Positions 1-8,823 of a stretch of 64,000 nt of DNA are shown in pieces. The stretch spans positions 1 to 64,000 of the forward strand of contig JARJMZ020000036.1 in assembly GCA_029335875.2 (NCBI GenBank). Reading direction: 5' to 3'. Source of the stretch: Thermoprotei archaeon (GTDB lineage Archaea; Thermoproteota; Thermoprotei_A; Sulfolobales; Acidilobaceae). The first letter of the stretch is position 1. Each line of letters opens with the position of its first letter. The position numbers and the translations under genes were made by a program. A model generated the notes under the pieces. It did not search any database, was not told the origin of the DNA, and saw only the letters and a program-made list of their open reading frames with translations.

Positions 1-2223
1 ATCTCCAACGAACTTCATAGGCTCCATTAGGCTCGCATGAACGCTTGTGAGGGGGCTTTTACCGTTAACAAGGTAGAACTCGTCTGGAGCCCTTGGTAGA
101 GTGTATGCTGGCGGTGGAACATAGTCTGGGAGCGGGTCTAAATCTGCAGCTAAAGCTGCTAGAGAATATATTTCAACCTTACCAGAAGGTGTTCCAATGG
201 CTACCTTGTAAGGCCTCACATAGTAATCCTTCTTCTTAACAAAATAATAACCTTCCTCGTCGAGCTTCCTTTTAAGCTCTTCCTTATCGATGCCCCATGC
301 TGCGGCGAACTTAGATGTTACCGATTCATGGATCTTATGGAGGAACTCTTCCTTATAAATCTTATAATCCGCATACCTGTCACTCCACCCTAAAGCTTGA
401 GCCCTCTCTGGGAAAGCCCTCCTAACAATCTCAAACATAGCCCAGAGAGCGTCTCTAACATCGAACCCTTCAGGTGGGTCAACAACTTTAGACTGTTTCT
501 GGACTGAAACGTGGAGAGTCCACTTAGTAGCATCGATCTCCTCCCTCTCGAGGAATATGGTGTCGGGTAAGACATAATCTGCATAATCAACATCATCAAT
601 AGGCAACACGTCTATAACGACTAAAAGGTCAAGCTTCTTATAAGCCTCTATAACCTTCTTAACGTTCATATCCCTCAATATGGGGCTTGTCCCCATCACG
701 AATAGAGCCTTTATCGGGTATGGCTCCTCTTTTAATATAGCATCTAAAACAGCGTCGAACGTTGATGGAGTTAACGCGTATTTAGCTTTATCAACTCTTG
801 GCTTAGTAACGTCGCCGAAAAGCTCCTCCGGCATCATGGCCCCATAAACGGTTTCTGCAACCCTCTTACCCTCGACAGTCTTAACAGTTATCATTGGAGG
901 GAACTTGGGAGGCTCCTTATAACATAGACCTCCAGGCTTATCTATGTTACCTAGTAGGGCGTTAATGATTAGGAATGTTCTCACATCGTTATAGTCGTTT
1001 CCGTTCTTAGCGGCAAACCAAGTGTCGTCCACAACTCCTTTACTTAAAGCTAGTTTTCTAGCAACCCACCTTATATCTTCAGCTTTAACTCCTGTTATTA
1101 TTTCAGCCGTTTCAGGCTTATACTTTGAAGCCCTTTCCTTAAGTAATGTGAGGGCGGTCTTAACTTCAACTTTACTTCCGTCTTTAAGTGTTACTTCACC
1201 AGCATACCATAGGTCTGGGTCTACGGCTGTTTTATGATCTTTTAAAGCCTTATCTTTAGCGTCGAACACTAGATACTTCTTAGCGTCCCCACCCTCAACA
1301 ATGTCAGCCTCAGTTAGGGGCTTACCGTCAGGCTTTATAAGGAATGGGGCGTTAGAATGTTTCTTGAGGAAATCTGCATCGTAAAGACCCTCATCTAACA
1401 GAACATGTATGACGCTTAGGGCGAAAGCAGCGTCAGTTCCAGGTATTATGGGGATCCATCGGACATTAGCAAATCCCATATCTGGCAACTTTGGATCAAC
1501 AATTACGATCTCGAGCCCTTCATTAGTCATAGCCCTATTCACAACACCCATACTAGCAGTGCTTAGAGCTCTACCTATGAGGAGTAGGAAACTAGCATTC
1601 TCATAGTCCGGGTCTACAGTTAGAGGTCCTGCAGCACCTAAAACGTGAGCCCTAGCCACATTACCGTTTCCAGCGCACGTGCTAAGGACGGATATTAAGT
1701 TAGGGGTTCCAAATAGATATGAGAATAAGGAATGAAATGAACCCCACGCATCATGATATGTTATAGCTATAGCCTTATACCCGTACTTGTCAACGATCTC
1801 TTTAAGCTTAGAAGCTATGCCATTAAGGGCAGTATCCCAGTCAACCTCTCTAAACTTAGCTTCGCCCCTCTCACCAACCCTAACCATGGGCTTCTTAAGC
1901 CTTAAAGGATTATTCCAAAGCCACACTGAAGAAGCACTCCTAACGCAAAGACCACGCTGAGGATGACCCTTTATGGGGAAAACAACTCTAGGCTTACCAT
2001 TAGCGTCAACACCAACCTGAATACCGCAAGTAGCTACACACATAAGACAATATGTTTTAATGAATTTTAAATCCTCCACAGGCTTCACGGGAACCTCATT
2101 TAAATATAGTGGCCGAGATAACCTCCTAGCTGGAGCATCATATGCGCCAACGCCTAACATTGTCAAAAGAGCCAATGTAGATACAGCAGATATCTTAATG
2201 AACTCCCTCCTATTAGCTTTCAT
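1..2223 (-). CDS. Molybdopterin oxidoreductase, PhsA/PsrA-like (partial, 3' end outside window)
   Basis: My own translation from the ATG at 2223 stays open to the window edge (741 residues). Residues 5-10 (RREFIK) followed by a hydrophobic stretch form a Tat signal, so the enzyme is probably folded in the cytoplasm and exported. Cys59, 62, 66 and 93 fit the C-x2-C-x3-C-x26-C site for the N-terminal 4Fe-4S cluster of the DMSO reductase superfamily. Cys183, in LSTCAGNGN, sits where the molybdenum ligand is expected in thiosulfate/polysulfide reductases. The substrate is inferred only: a sulfur compound is likely, but arsenate or others cannot be excluded. It is distinct from the larger molybdoenzyme at 41486-45151. 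Partner subunits must lie to the left of the window. Confidence 0.88.
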   Translation of the reverse strand, partial: MKANRREFIKISAVSTLALLTMLGVGAYDAPARRLSRPLYLNEVPVKPVEDLKFIKTYCLMCVATCGIQVGVDANGKPRVVFPIKGHPQRGLCVRSASSVWLWNNPLRLKKPMVRVGERGEAKFREVDWDTALNGIASKLKEIVDKYGYKAIAITYHDAWGSFHSLFSYLFGTPNLISVLSTCAGNGNVARAHVLGAAGPLTVDPDYENASFLLLIGRALSTASMGVVNRAMTNEGLEIVIVDPKLPDMGFANVRWIPIIPGTDAAFALSVIHVLLDEGLYDADFLKKHSNAPFLIKPDGKPLTEADIVEGGDAKKYLVFDAKDKALKDHKTAVDPDLWYAGEVTLKDGSKVEVKTALTLLKERASKYKPETAEIITGVKAEDIRWVARKLALSKGVVDDTWFAAKNGNDYNDVRTFLIINALLGNIDKPGGLCYKEPPKFPPMITVKTVEGKRVAETVYGAMMPEELFGDVTKPRVDKAKYALTPSTFDAVLDAILKEEPYPIKALFVMGTSPILRDMNVKKVIEAYKKLDLLVVIDVLPIDDVDYADYVLPDTIFLEREEIDATKWTLHVSVQKQSKVVDPPEGFDVRDALWAMFEIVRRAFPERAQALGWSDRYADYKIYKEEFLHKIHESVTSKFAAAWGIDKEELKRKLDEEGYYFVKKKDYYVRPYKVAIGTPSGKVEIYSLAALAADLDPLPDYVPPPAYTLPRAPDEFYLVNGKSPLTSVHASLMEPMKFVGD

Positions 2224-2433
2224 AACTCACCCACCACAATCCAGGTTTATAATATAAAACACACCGCCAACATTTAAAAATTTGAAATATAAATTTATAG
2301 ATATAAAATATATACTAAACTATGCTTGTTACTGCAACGTTAAAAGCATTAATCTTATCAATTTCCATATCCTAGACAGTAAACTAAATAAAGGCTAATC
2401 TAATAAAGGTGATAAGCCTGACTTTGTGAGAAA
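2224..2433. other. AT-rich intergenic stretch upstream of the molybdoenzyme
   Basis: No ORF of convincing composition is seen. The DNA just upstream of the start at 2223 is very AT-rich and contains several candidate TATA elements for the minus-strand molybdoenzyme gene (for example around 2265-2310). I cannot choose one of them. Confidence 0.4.
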
Positions 2434-2566
2434 GTGCGACACTCAGATGCAGGACACAACCGTTATCATAAAACCGCCCCAATAGCGTTCGCCGGCGAAG
2501 CTCCTAATGAACCGGTAATAGAGAAAGGGAACTTGGCGCCTGAGCTTAAAGCCTTAACTATTTTAG
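2434..2566 (+). repeat. Decayed peptide tail, plus strand (related to the dispersed repeat family)
   Basis: In one plus-strand frame this stretch encodes RYHKTAPIAFAGEAPNEPV, which matches the K-x-AP-V/I-x-x-A-x-GAP core encoded by the repeats at 15391, 16890 and 33001. It faces a second such tail on the minus strand (2567-2741), so the two run tail to tail. No full gene surrounds it. The simplest reading is the decayed 3' end of a mobile-element gene, possibly a TnpB-like protein. That identity is inference. The similarity of the short peptide core is what I can see. Confidence 0.4.
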
Positions 2567-2741
2567 CTAAATTGGACTCAAGCTCCCCTCGCAAAACTCG
2601 ATCGTGGACTCGTTAGGAGCTCCATTGGCAGACACTACTGGGACCGCCTTGCTGATTTCCTTATCGGATATTTGGACCTGCTCGCTTCTGATCCTTAAGA
2701 TCTGTGAAGTCGAGAGTCTCAGTTGTTGGCATCGCATGATG
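2567..2741 (-). repeat. Decayed peptide tail, minus strand, abutting the ADH gene
   Basis: The minus strand is open for about 60 codons up to the TAG at 2567 and encodes SKAVPVVSANGAPNE near its end, the same core as in the other repeat copies (KVAPVASANGA at 15470, KAAPVVPAYGAP in the copy at 33001). It begins directly after the stop codon of the ADH gene. It could be expressed as a short peptide, but a leftover gene end is more likely. Confidence 0.4.
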
Positions 2742-3818
2742 TCAAACGGCAGGGTTCAAACCCTTATGTGCTTTAGGGGGGATAAGTACTGCTGCTCCTT
2801 TTATTTTTCCTTGTTTAAGTAGTCTTAGTGCTTTGTTTGCTTCTTCTAGCTTGTAGGTTTGATAGTTTATTTTTATCTTCTTTTTTCTAGCTATTTCTAG
2901 GTATTCTTTTATGTCGTTGCGGGTTATGTTTGCTACTGTTTTGATCTCTTTTTCCATCCAGAGGTGTTTTGTGTATTCTAGGTTTATTGGCGTTCTTTTT
3001 CTTATAACATTTACTACAAGTCTTCCCCCGGGTTTTAGGAGTTCCATTGCTCTAGGTATTGTTTCTCCTACTGGGGTGAAGTCTATTGCTCTGTCTAGTT
3101 TTTCCGGCGGGTTTTCTAGGGGGCTTCCAGCCCAGTCTGCTCCCAGTTCTTTTGCTAGTTCTATGTGTTCCCTGCTCCTTGTGAGAACTATTACCTTAGA
3201 GTTTGGGTATAAGTATTTTATCACCTGTATTATTTGATGTGCTGATGCTCCAAAACCCGCCAGCCCTATTGTCATCCCATCTTTTACGTTTGCTAGTTTC
3301 AGGGCCCTGTAGCCTATAGCCCCCCCGCATAGTAGGGGGGCAGCCTCCGTGTCTTCATAGTTCTCGGGTATACTGTAAACGTAATCCTCGTAGGCTACCA
3401 TGTACTCGGCATAGCAGCCGTCTAAGTCGCAGCCCGTGGCTTTAAAGTTCTCGCAGAGGTTCTCGAGGCCTGAAACACAATAGGTGCAGGAGCCGCAGGC
3501 CCAGCCGATCCAGGCTACCCCAACCCTATCACCGACTTTAACCCTGCGGACGCCCCCGCCAGTTTTAACTATGCGGCCGACAGCCTGGTGGCCTGGGATC
3601 ACCGGGATCTTAGGCTTCCTCCTACCCTCAATCTCGTCTATCTCAGTATGGCATACCCCGCACGCCGAGATTTTTATGAGAACCTGGCCTGGGCCAGGCT
3701 CGGGGACTGGGACCTCTACGAGCTCTAAAGGCTCGAGGGTGGGGGGGAGCTCGGGATGCCTCCTAGGCTCCCCGGGGACCTCAATCTCGTAGAAGCCTCT
3801 TAAAACCATAGCCTTCAA
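2742..3818 (-). CDS. Zinc-dependent alcohol dehydrogenase family protein
   Basis: The protein has 358 residues, normal for medium-chain dehydrogenases. Catalytic zinc ligands are visible as Cys56 (GVCH), His77 and Cys164 (LLCGG). Structural zinc is bound by Cys108, 111, 114 and 122. The cofactor fold contains GLAGFGAS near residue 190. The usual GHE motif reads GHQ. It should oxidise an alcohol or reduce an aldehyde with NAD(P). The substrate is not readable. The start is TTG at 3818, with an ATG three codons inside as alternative. It is divergent from fen. Confidence 0.9.
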   Translation of the reverse strand: MKAMVLRGFYEIEVPGEPRRHPELPPTLEPLELVEVPVPEPGPGQVLIKISACGVCHTEIDEIEGRRKPKIPVIPGHQAVGRIVKTGGGVRRVKVGDRVGVAWIGWACGSCTYCVSGLENLCENFKATGCDLDGCYAEYMVAYEDYVYSIPENYEDTEAAPLLCGGAIGYRALKLANVKDGMTIGLAGFGASAHQIIQVIKYLYPNSKVIVLTRSREHIELAKELGADWAGSPLENPPEKLDRAIDFTPVGETIPRAMELLKPGGRLVVNVIRKRTPINLEYTKHLWMEKEIKTVANITRNDIKEYLEIARKKKIKINYQTYKLEEANKALRLLKQGKIKGAAVLIPPKAHKGLNPAV

Positions 3819-3931
3819 ACTCTCGCCCGCCCTAGATATCTTCTGGGGGAGGCTTAAGTTAGCATGTTGAACCCCCCGGGGCTTTTAATGAAAACTTTAT
3901 TGTCTCCTAGCTTTACTATTATTAGTGGTGT

Positions 3932-4990
3932 TTGAGTGTGGGCGTCGACCTAAGAGAGCTTATCCCGGGCGCTGCGAGGAGGGAGGTTGACGTTTCAGCT
4001 TTGAAGGGAGAGGCTATAGCTTTAGATGCTTACAACATGCTATACCAGTTCCTCGCAGCTATTAGGCAGCCTGACGGGACCCCCCTAATGGATCGTGAGG
4101 GTAGGATCACTAGTCATTTGAGCGGCCTCTTCTACAGGACTATTAGTCTTGTCGAGGGGGGTGTTAGGCCTGTTTACATATTCGACGGTAAGCCCCCGGA
4201 GATGAAGGCTAGGGAGATTGAGGAGAGGGCTAGGAGGAGGGAGGAGGCTGAGCTAAAATATAGGGCGGCCCTAGAGATGGGTTTAAGAGAGGAGGCTAGG
4301 AAGTACGCTCAAGCCACTGGAAGGCTTACGAGCGACATGGTCTTAGAGGCTAAGGAGCTGCTGGAAGCTATGGGGATTCCATGGGTCCAGGCTGCGGCTG
4401 AGGGGGAAGCGCAGGCCGCATATCTTTCAGCTAGGGGTGACACCTACGCCGCTGGAAGCCAGGACTATGACAGCCTACTCTTCGGCTCTAAGAGGCTCGT
4501 GAGAAACCTGGCTATAACTGGGAAGAGGAAGGTCCCGGGGAGAGATGAGTATGTTGAGGTTAAACCTGAGATAATAGAGTTAGACAAGCTACTCAAAGCC
4601 CTGGACATAACTAGGGAGCAGCTCATAGCTATAGGAGTGATAGTGGGGACAGACTATAACCCCGGCGGGGTCAAAGGCTACGGGGTCCAGAAAGCCCTCA
4701 AACACGTTAAAACACTAAGAGACCCCATAAAAGCGCTGACAGCAATACCTAAAGCCGAGTGGGCTGGAGCAGACCCGGTCAAGATATACGAGTACTTCCT
4801 AAACCCCCCAGTTAACAAGGAGTATAAGATAGTATACAGGGAGCCTAACGCCGAAGCCGTAAAAGAAATACTAGTCTCAAGACACGACTTCAGCCCGGAC
4901 AGGGTAGAGAAAGGGGTGGAGAGGCTTGTCAAAGCATACAAGGAGCACATAAAAGCCAGACAGAAAAGGCTGGACGCGTGGTTCGGGTAA
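3932..4990 (+). CDS. fen: Flap endonuclease 1
   Basis: This 352-residue protein is a full-length archaeal FEN-1, which removes 5' flaps during Okazaki fragment maturation and repair. The N-terminal nuclease region starts VGVDLRELIP and carries the metal-binding aspartates in LDAYNML and IFDGKPP. The internal region has EGEAQAAYL and GSQDYDSLLFG, and a helix-hairpin-helix follows GTDYNPGG. The last nine residues, QKRLDAWFG, form a PIP box for PCNA. TTG at 3932 is the start that preserves the conserved N-terminus. Confidence 0.97.
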   Translation: MSVGVDLRELIPGAARREVDVSALKGEAIALDAYNMLYQFLAAIRQPDGTPLMDREGRITSHLSGLFYRTISLVEGGVRPVYIFDGKPPEMKAREIEERARRREEAELKYRAALEMGLREEARKYAQATGRLTSDMVLEAKELLEAMGIPWVQAAAEGEAQAAYLSARGDTYAAGSQDYDSLLFGSKRLVRNLAITGKRKVPGRDEYVEVKPEIIELDKLLKALDITREQLIAIGVIVGTDYNPGGVKGYGVQKALKHVKTLRDPIKALTAIPKAEWAGADPVKIYEYFLNPPVNKEYKIVYREPNAEAVKEILVSRHDFSPDRVEKGVERLVKAYKEHIKARQKRLDAWFG

Positions 4991-5163
4991 ACAACACGGG
5001 GGAAAGCCTTAAACACCTTAATTTGCGAGCGTGAAAGAGCAGCACTTAAACATTGAACCTCGCAGCCCTCCACGCTTGAGGCTTACCTTCTTGGGTTGGC
5101 CGCGCGTCCCCCTGGTTTGAGATTTTAAAAGGTTTATGTTATAGACTTGAGGATGGGGGTTTA

Positions 5164-6063
5164 TTGTTGGTTGTCGTGGTTTCGGGGTCTAGGGTTCATT
5201 CTAGTGTTTTAGGTGGTTTGCTTGCTTCGGCTCTAGGTTGTAGGCGTGTTGGTGTTTACTCTAAGAGGTTTCCTGATGGTGAGGCTTATGTTAGGGTTGA
5301 GGGCGACTTTAAAGGTGAGGTTGTAGTTTTGGTTCAGTCTATGGAGAGTCCTCAGGTTGAGGGTTTATTTGAGGTTTTACTGTTGGCTGATGCTCTCTAT
5401 GGGGGTGGGGCTTCTGAGGTTATCCTCTACGCTCCCTATCTTCCCTATGCTAGGCAGGATAGGGTGTTCCTTGAGGGTGAGCCTGTTAGTGTTAGGGCTG
5501 TCCTTAAATCCCTTTATTTCAACGGTGTTAGGAGGCTTGTGACTGTTGAGGCTCACAGTTCTAGAGCTCTCTCTTACTATCCTGGGGAGGTTTTGAATTT
5601 GAGGCCCCTACCCTACATGGCTAAAGTTCTAGGCTTAAGCTCTGAAGTCCTAGTAGTATCTCCTGATATTGGGGGTGTAGAGAGGGCTGACGGTGTAGCT
5701 AGAGTTCTCGGGGCTGAGAGGGGGTATATGGTTAAGAGGAGAGATAGGGTTACGGGGGAGGTGTCCATGGAGCCGGGCGACTTCAACCCCCGGGGAAGGG
5801 ATGTCGTCATAGTTGATGATATTATAAGCACTGGGGACACTATAGCCTTAGCCTCGAGGACCCTCTATAATACGGGGGCCAAGAGAGTCTCCGTGATAGC
5901 TGTGCACCTCCTGGGGATCCCGGGGTCTCTCGAGAAGATTAAAGCCTCGGGAGCCGGGAAATTAACTGTTTCAAACAGCCTACCCCCAGTTGGGGGGGAT
6001 AACATTACATACGTAGACTTGACCCCCCTAGTCGCTGAGGGTATTTCAAGGTGGATCGAGTGA
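5164..6063 (+). CDS. prs: Ribose-phosphate pyrophosphokinase
   Basis: This 299-residue protein makes PRPP from ribose 5-phosphate and ATP, feeding nucleotide, histidine and tryptophan synthesis. The conserved parts are FPDGEAYVRV, YLPYARQDRVF and the PRPP-binding loop VDDIISTGDTIA near residue 220. The length fits the short archaeal class. The start is TTG at 5164. The 3' end overlaps the next gene by 13 bases, so the two are probably co-transcribed. Confidence 0.95.
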   Translation: MLVVVVSGSRVHSSVLGGLLASALGCRRVGVYSKRFPDGEAYVRVEGDFKGEVVVLVQSMESPQVEGLFEVLLLADALYGGGASEVILYAPYLPYARQDRVFLEGEPVSVRAVLKSLYFNGVRRLVTVEAHSSRALSYYPGEVLNLRPLPYMAKVLGLSSEVLVVSPDIGGVERADGVARVLGAERGYMVKRRDRVTGEVSMEPGDFNPRGRDVVIVDDIISTGDTIALASRTLYNTGAKRVSVIAVHLLGIPGSLEKIKASGAGKLTVSNSLPPVGGDNITYVDLTPLVAEGISRWIE

Positions 6064-7070
6064 AGAGCTATTACGCTATACTCTCAGGGGAGAACCTTTC
6101 CCTAGCCCTAGAAGAGCTGAGAGCTATACTTGAGGCTGAACTCCCAGAGTCGACTTTAGACCTCGTGTTGGAGGGTGTAGCTTTAATCAGTTCAAGCCCT
6201 GAAGCCCCGAGAGTCATACTGGGGAGGTCTAGCCTGGTGAAGGAGGTTGGGGAGGTTTTAGGGGTTGCTGAGAGGGGCTCTTTAGAGGAGCTCCTCAACA
6301 GCCTACCCCATGTTTTGGGAGGGGAGAATGTGAAAGTAGAGGTGAGGAGGTTTAAGAGTTATGGTGAGGAGATTAGGGAGGACGTTGTTGTTAAAACGCT
6401 ATACTCTAAGGGTGTAAAGTGCAGCCTCGAAGCCTCCACTAGGCTCAAACTCATAGCTTCAGAGGGGCTTGTCATAGCTGGGATCTCGAGGGGTAAGCTG
6501 GAGTTTAGGGAACTCCTCTCCAGGAAACCCAGTAAGAGGCCCTATTTCAAGCCAGGCTCTTTAACCCCCCAGTTATCGAGGCTCCTAGTTAACTTGTCCA
6601 GGCTCAAGAGGGGGTCAACGTTCCTAGACCCCTTCTGCGGAGCGGGTGGCTTAGCTATAGAGGCTTGCCTCATGGGTGCGGGCACTGTAATATGCCAGGA
6701 TATTGACAGGGAAGCTTCCAGAGGCTCCCACAAGAACCTCTCAGCATACGGGTGCGGGGGTGTAGCCTTAACTGTTAGGGGGGACGCCACTAGGACTCCA
6801 ATAGCCTCAGGGGTTGTTGACGCCATAGCCACAGACCCCCCTTACGGGAGGCTGACCTCGACGGGGGGGAGGGATTATAGTGAGATAGTCCTGGGGTTCC
6901 TGGGGGAGGCTGCCCGAGTAGCTAGGAGGGGCTCCTACATAGTTTACGCCGGCCCACACCATTACAGCCCCTGGAGGCTGGCTCTCGAGGCTGGCTTGGA
7001 GGTAGTCGGCAGACACCACATGTTTGTACACGGATCTCTAACCAGGGAGATTGTAGTAGCGAGGGTGTGA
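6051..7070 (+). CDS. trmG10: tRNA guanine-10 N2-methyltransferase (THUMP-type)
   Basis: The 339-residue protein has an N-terminal THUMP-like region (about 1-150) and a C-terminal Rossmann methyltransferase with FLDPFCGAGGLAIEA (SAM binding) and the amino-methylating motif ATDPPYG. This layout is that of archaeal Trm-G10 and eukaryotic Trm11, which methylate G10 of tRNA. The GTG start at 6051 lies inside prs. A 6-base gap separates it from rnz, so prs, this gene and rnz form a likely operon. Confidence 0.87.
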   Translation: MDRVKSYYAILSGENLSLALEELRAILEAELPESTLDLVLEGVALISSSPEAPRVILGRSSLVKEVGEVLGVAERGSLEELLNSLPHVLGGENVKVEVRRFKSYGEEIREDVVVKTLYSKGVKCSLEASTRLKLIASEGLVIAGISRGKLEFRELLSRKPSKRPYFKPGSLTPQLSRLLVNLSRLKRGSTFLDPFCGAGGLAIEACLMGAGTVICQDIDREASRGSHKNLSAYGCGGVALTVRGDATRTPIASGVVDAIATDPPYGRLTSTGGRDYSEIVLGFLGEAARVARRGSYIVYAGPHHYSPWRLALEAGLEVVGRHHMFVHGSLTREIVVARV

Positions 7071-7076
7071 ACACTG

Positions 7077-8006
7077 TTGAGGTATAGAGTTGAAATAGTA
7101 ATGCTAGGGACGGGTGCAACAATACCCACAAGAGAGAGGCTCACACCATCAATACTTGTGAGAGACTGGCTGGGCAGCAAGGTCCTATTAGACGCGGGAG
7201 AGGGGGCGCAGCTGAGGCTATCCCAGGCCGGGGCGTCACCGGCGTCGATAGACTTAATAGCTATAAGCCATGAGCACGGGGATCACGTTAACGGGCTCCC
7301 GGGGCTATTGCAGTCAATGTACATCGGGGGCAGGAGGGCCCCCCTAACACTAATAGCCCCCGAGAGTATAGCGTGGTACGCTAGGGAAGCCCTAGAAGCC
7401 TCGGAGGAGAAGCTGGGGTTCAAGGTAAACATAGTGGAAATCAGAAAAAGGGGATCCATGGAGGTTGGGGGGGCACTAGACAAGCTTACAATAAAATGGT
7501 TCCCAGTATGCCATAACATAGAGGCATACGGGTTCAGACTGGAATGGACACTTAGACCAAGAATAGAGGAGGAGAAACTAGAAGCCCTAGGTCTAAAACC
7601 TGGCCCTTGGCTAAGAGAGCTGATAGAAAAAGGGGAAACAACAGTAGAGAACAGGAAAATCAAACTAGAAGACGTTGAAGCCAGAAAGCACGCAAAAATA
7701 ACAGTAACATACACGGGCGATACAAGCCCGTGCGAGGAAATAGTAAAAGACATTGAGAAAACAAAAATACTAATACACGACTCAACATACTCCCAAGACA
7801 TGGAAAAAGAAGCGAAAGAGAGGGGGCACAGCACATCAAAACAAGCAGCACAACAAGCAGCTAAAGCAGAAACAGAAACGCTAATACTAACACACATAAG
7901 CGCTAGGTATAGCGGAGTGGAAGCTAGAAAACTACAGAAAGAAGCGCGGGAAACATTCAGGAAAACAATACTAGCGTGGGATAACATGAAAATAATCATA
8001 CCCTAA
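7077..8006 (+). CDS. rnz: Ribonuclease Z
   Basis: This 309-residue metallo-beta-lactamase fold protein should cut the 3' trailer from pre-tRNA. The HxHxDH zinc motif is SHEHGDHVNG near residue 65, preceded by LLDAGEGAQLRL. Later metal ligands are in VCHNIEAYG, YTGDTSP and the C-terminal ILTHISARY. The length is that of the short RNase Z form. The start is TTG at 7077, six bases after the previous stop. Sharing a transcript with a tRNA methyltransferase fits a role in tRNA maturation. Confidence 0.94.
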   Translation: MRYRVEIVMLGTGATIPTRERLTPSILVRDWLGSKVLLDAGEGAQLRLSQAGASPASIDLIAISHEHGDHVNGLPGLLQSMYIGGRRAPLTLIAPESIAWYAREALEASEEKLGFKVNIVEIRKRGSMEVGGALDKLTIKWFPVCHNIEAYGFRLEWTLRPRIEEEKLEALGLKPGPWLRELIEKGETTVENRKIKLEDVEARKHAKITVTYTGDTSPCEEIVKDIEKTKILIHDSTYSQDMEKEAKERGHSTSKQAAQQAAKAETETLILTHISARYSGVEARKLQKEARETFRKTILAWDNMKIIIP

Positions 8007-8160
8007 AATAGAAACTAGAAACAGGAACCCCACTAACATGAAATCAAAACTTTACGGCAAACCTAGTAAAAACTCTAAAGATGTCACCTTGCTGGTTTTA
8101 GCTGGTTTCTTTTCCTGGTAAGAGTGTTACAGCTAGTGTTTATTTTATTTACGAGTTTTC

Positions 8161-8670
8161 TTAGGGCCCCAGCCATGGCGCTATTGTTTTATAGTTTTTC
8201 TTTTCGCTCAGCTCTTTCCATCTTTCCTCTAGCCACCACGGTATTCTGGGGTTTTTGACTATGTCGTAGTAGTCGTATGGTTTTATGTCTATCACCGGGC
8301 TTCCTGTCCAAGCATCTAGCCCTCTTACTTTCAGCTTGTTTCCTTCTACTGCTATGAGCTCTGCTACTGTTAGGGCTATGAGGTTTGGTCTTGGCGGGAA
8401 TCTTGTTGCGAAGATCCCTACTTCAGGGTATCTTTCTATTCCCCAGGGTTTGACTTTTGGCTTGTAGCGTTTCTCCTCGTGCATCCAGTATATTACTATT
8501 ATGTGTGAGTATTCCTGTAAGCCTTCTAGGGCTTCAACATACTCATCTAGAATCTTTATAGTGGATATTATCTCATAGCGTGATTCGGGCCTGTAAGGCT
8601 CCCCGAGCCTGGGGATTCCTTCCTCTACGAAGCCTACCGGCTTAAGGCATATGGGCTCGAGCAATCGCAC
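8161..8670 (-). CDS. trmO: TrmO family tRNA methyltransferase (UPF0066)
   Basis: The 169-residue protein carries family landmarks: PVGFVEEG at the start, GLQEYSHIIVIYWMH, and FATRFPPRPNLIALTVAEL. In bacteria TrmO (YaeB) N6-methylates the threonylcarbamoyl group of t6A37 in tRNA; archaeal members are assumed to do the same. The start is GTG at 8670. It converges with the rnz operon, leaving about 150 bases between them with no further gene. Confidence 0.87.
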   Translation of the reverse strand: MRLLEPICLKPVGFVEEGIPRLGEPYRPESRYEIISTIKILDEYVEALEGLQEYSHIIVIYWMHEEKRYKPKVKPWGIERYPEVGIFATRFPPRPNLIALTVAELIAVEGNKLKVRGLDAWTGSPVIDIKPYDYYDIVKNPRIPWWLEERWKELSEKKNYKTIAPWLGP

Positions 8671-8823
8671 GTCACCATGTTAGGGTTTGGAGGGGGCTGG
8701 AATTAAGTGTTTTAATGTTAATAGGGGGGCTCCCGAGAGGCCGTGCAGCTTGATTCTTATTTTAATTCTGGGGCTGTCTATTTAATTCCCTTGGTTTCCT
8801 ATTAGTTTTTGTGAGGGTCTGGT

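Noticed and set aside
2751-2766. T-loop-like GGGTTCAAACCC that might belong to a tRNA
   Set aside because: No matching acceptor, D-arm or anticodon arm around it; it lies at the ADH gene end.
7283-7999. 238-codon minus-strand ORF opposite rnz
   Set aside because: Ser-rich shadow of a well-supported RNase Z gene.
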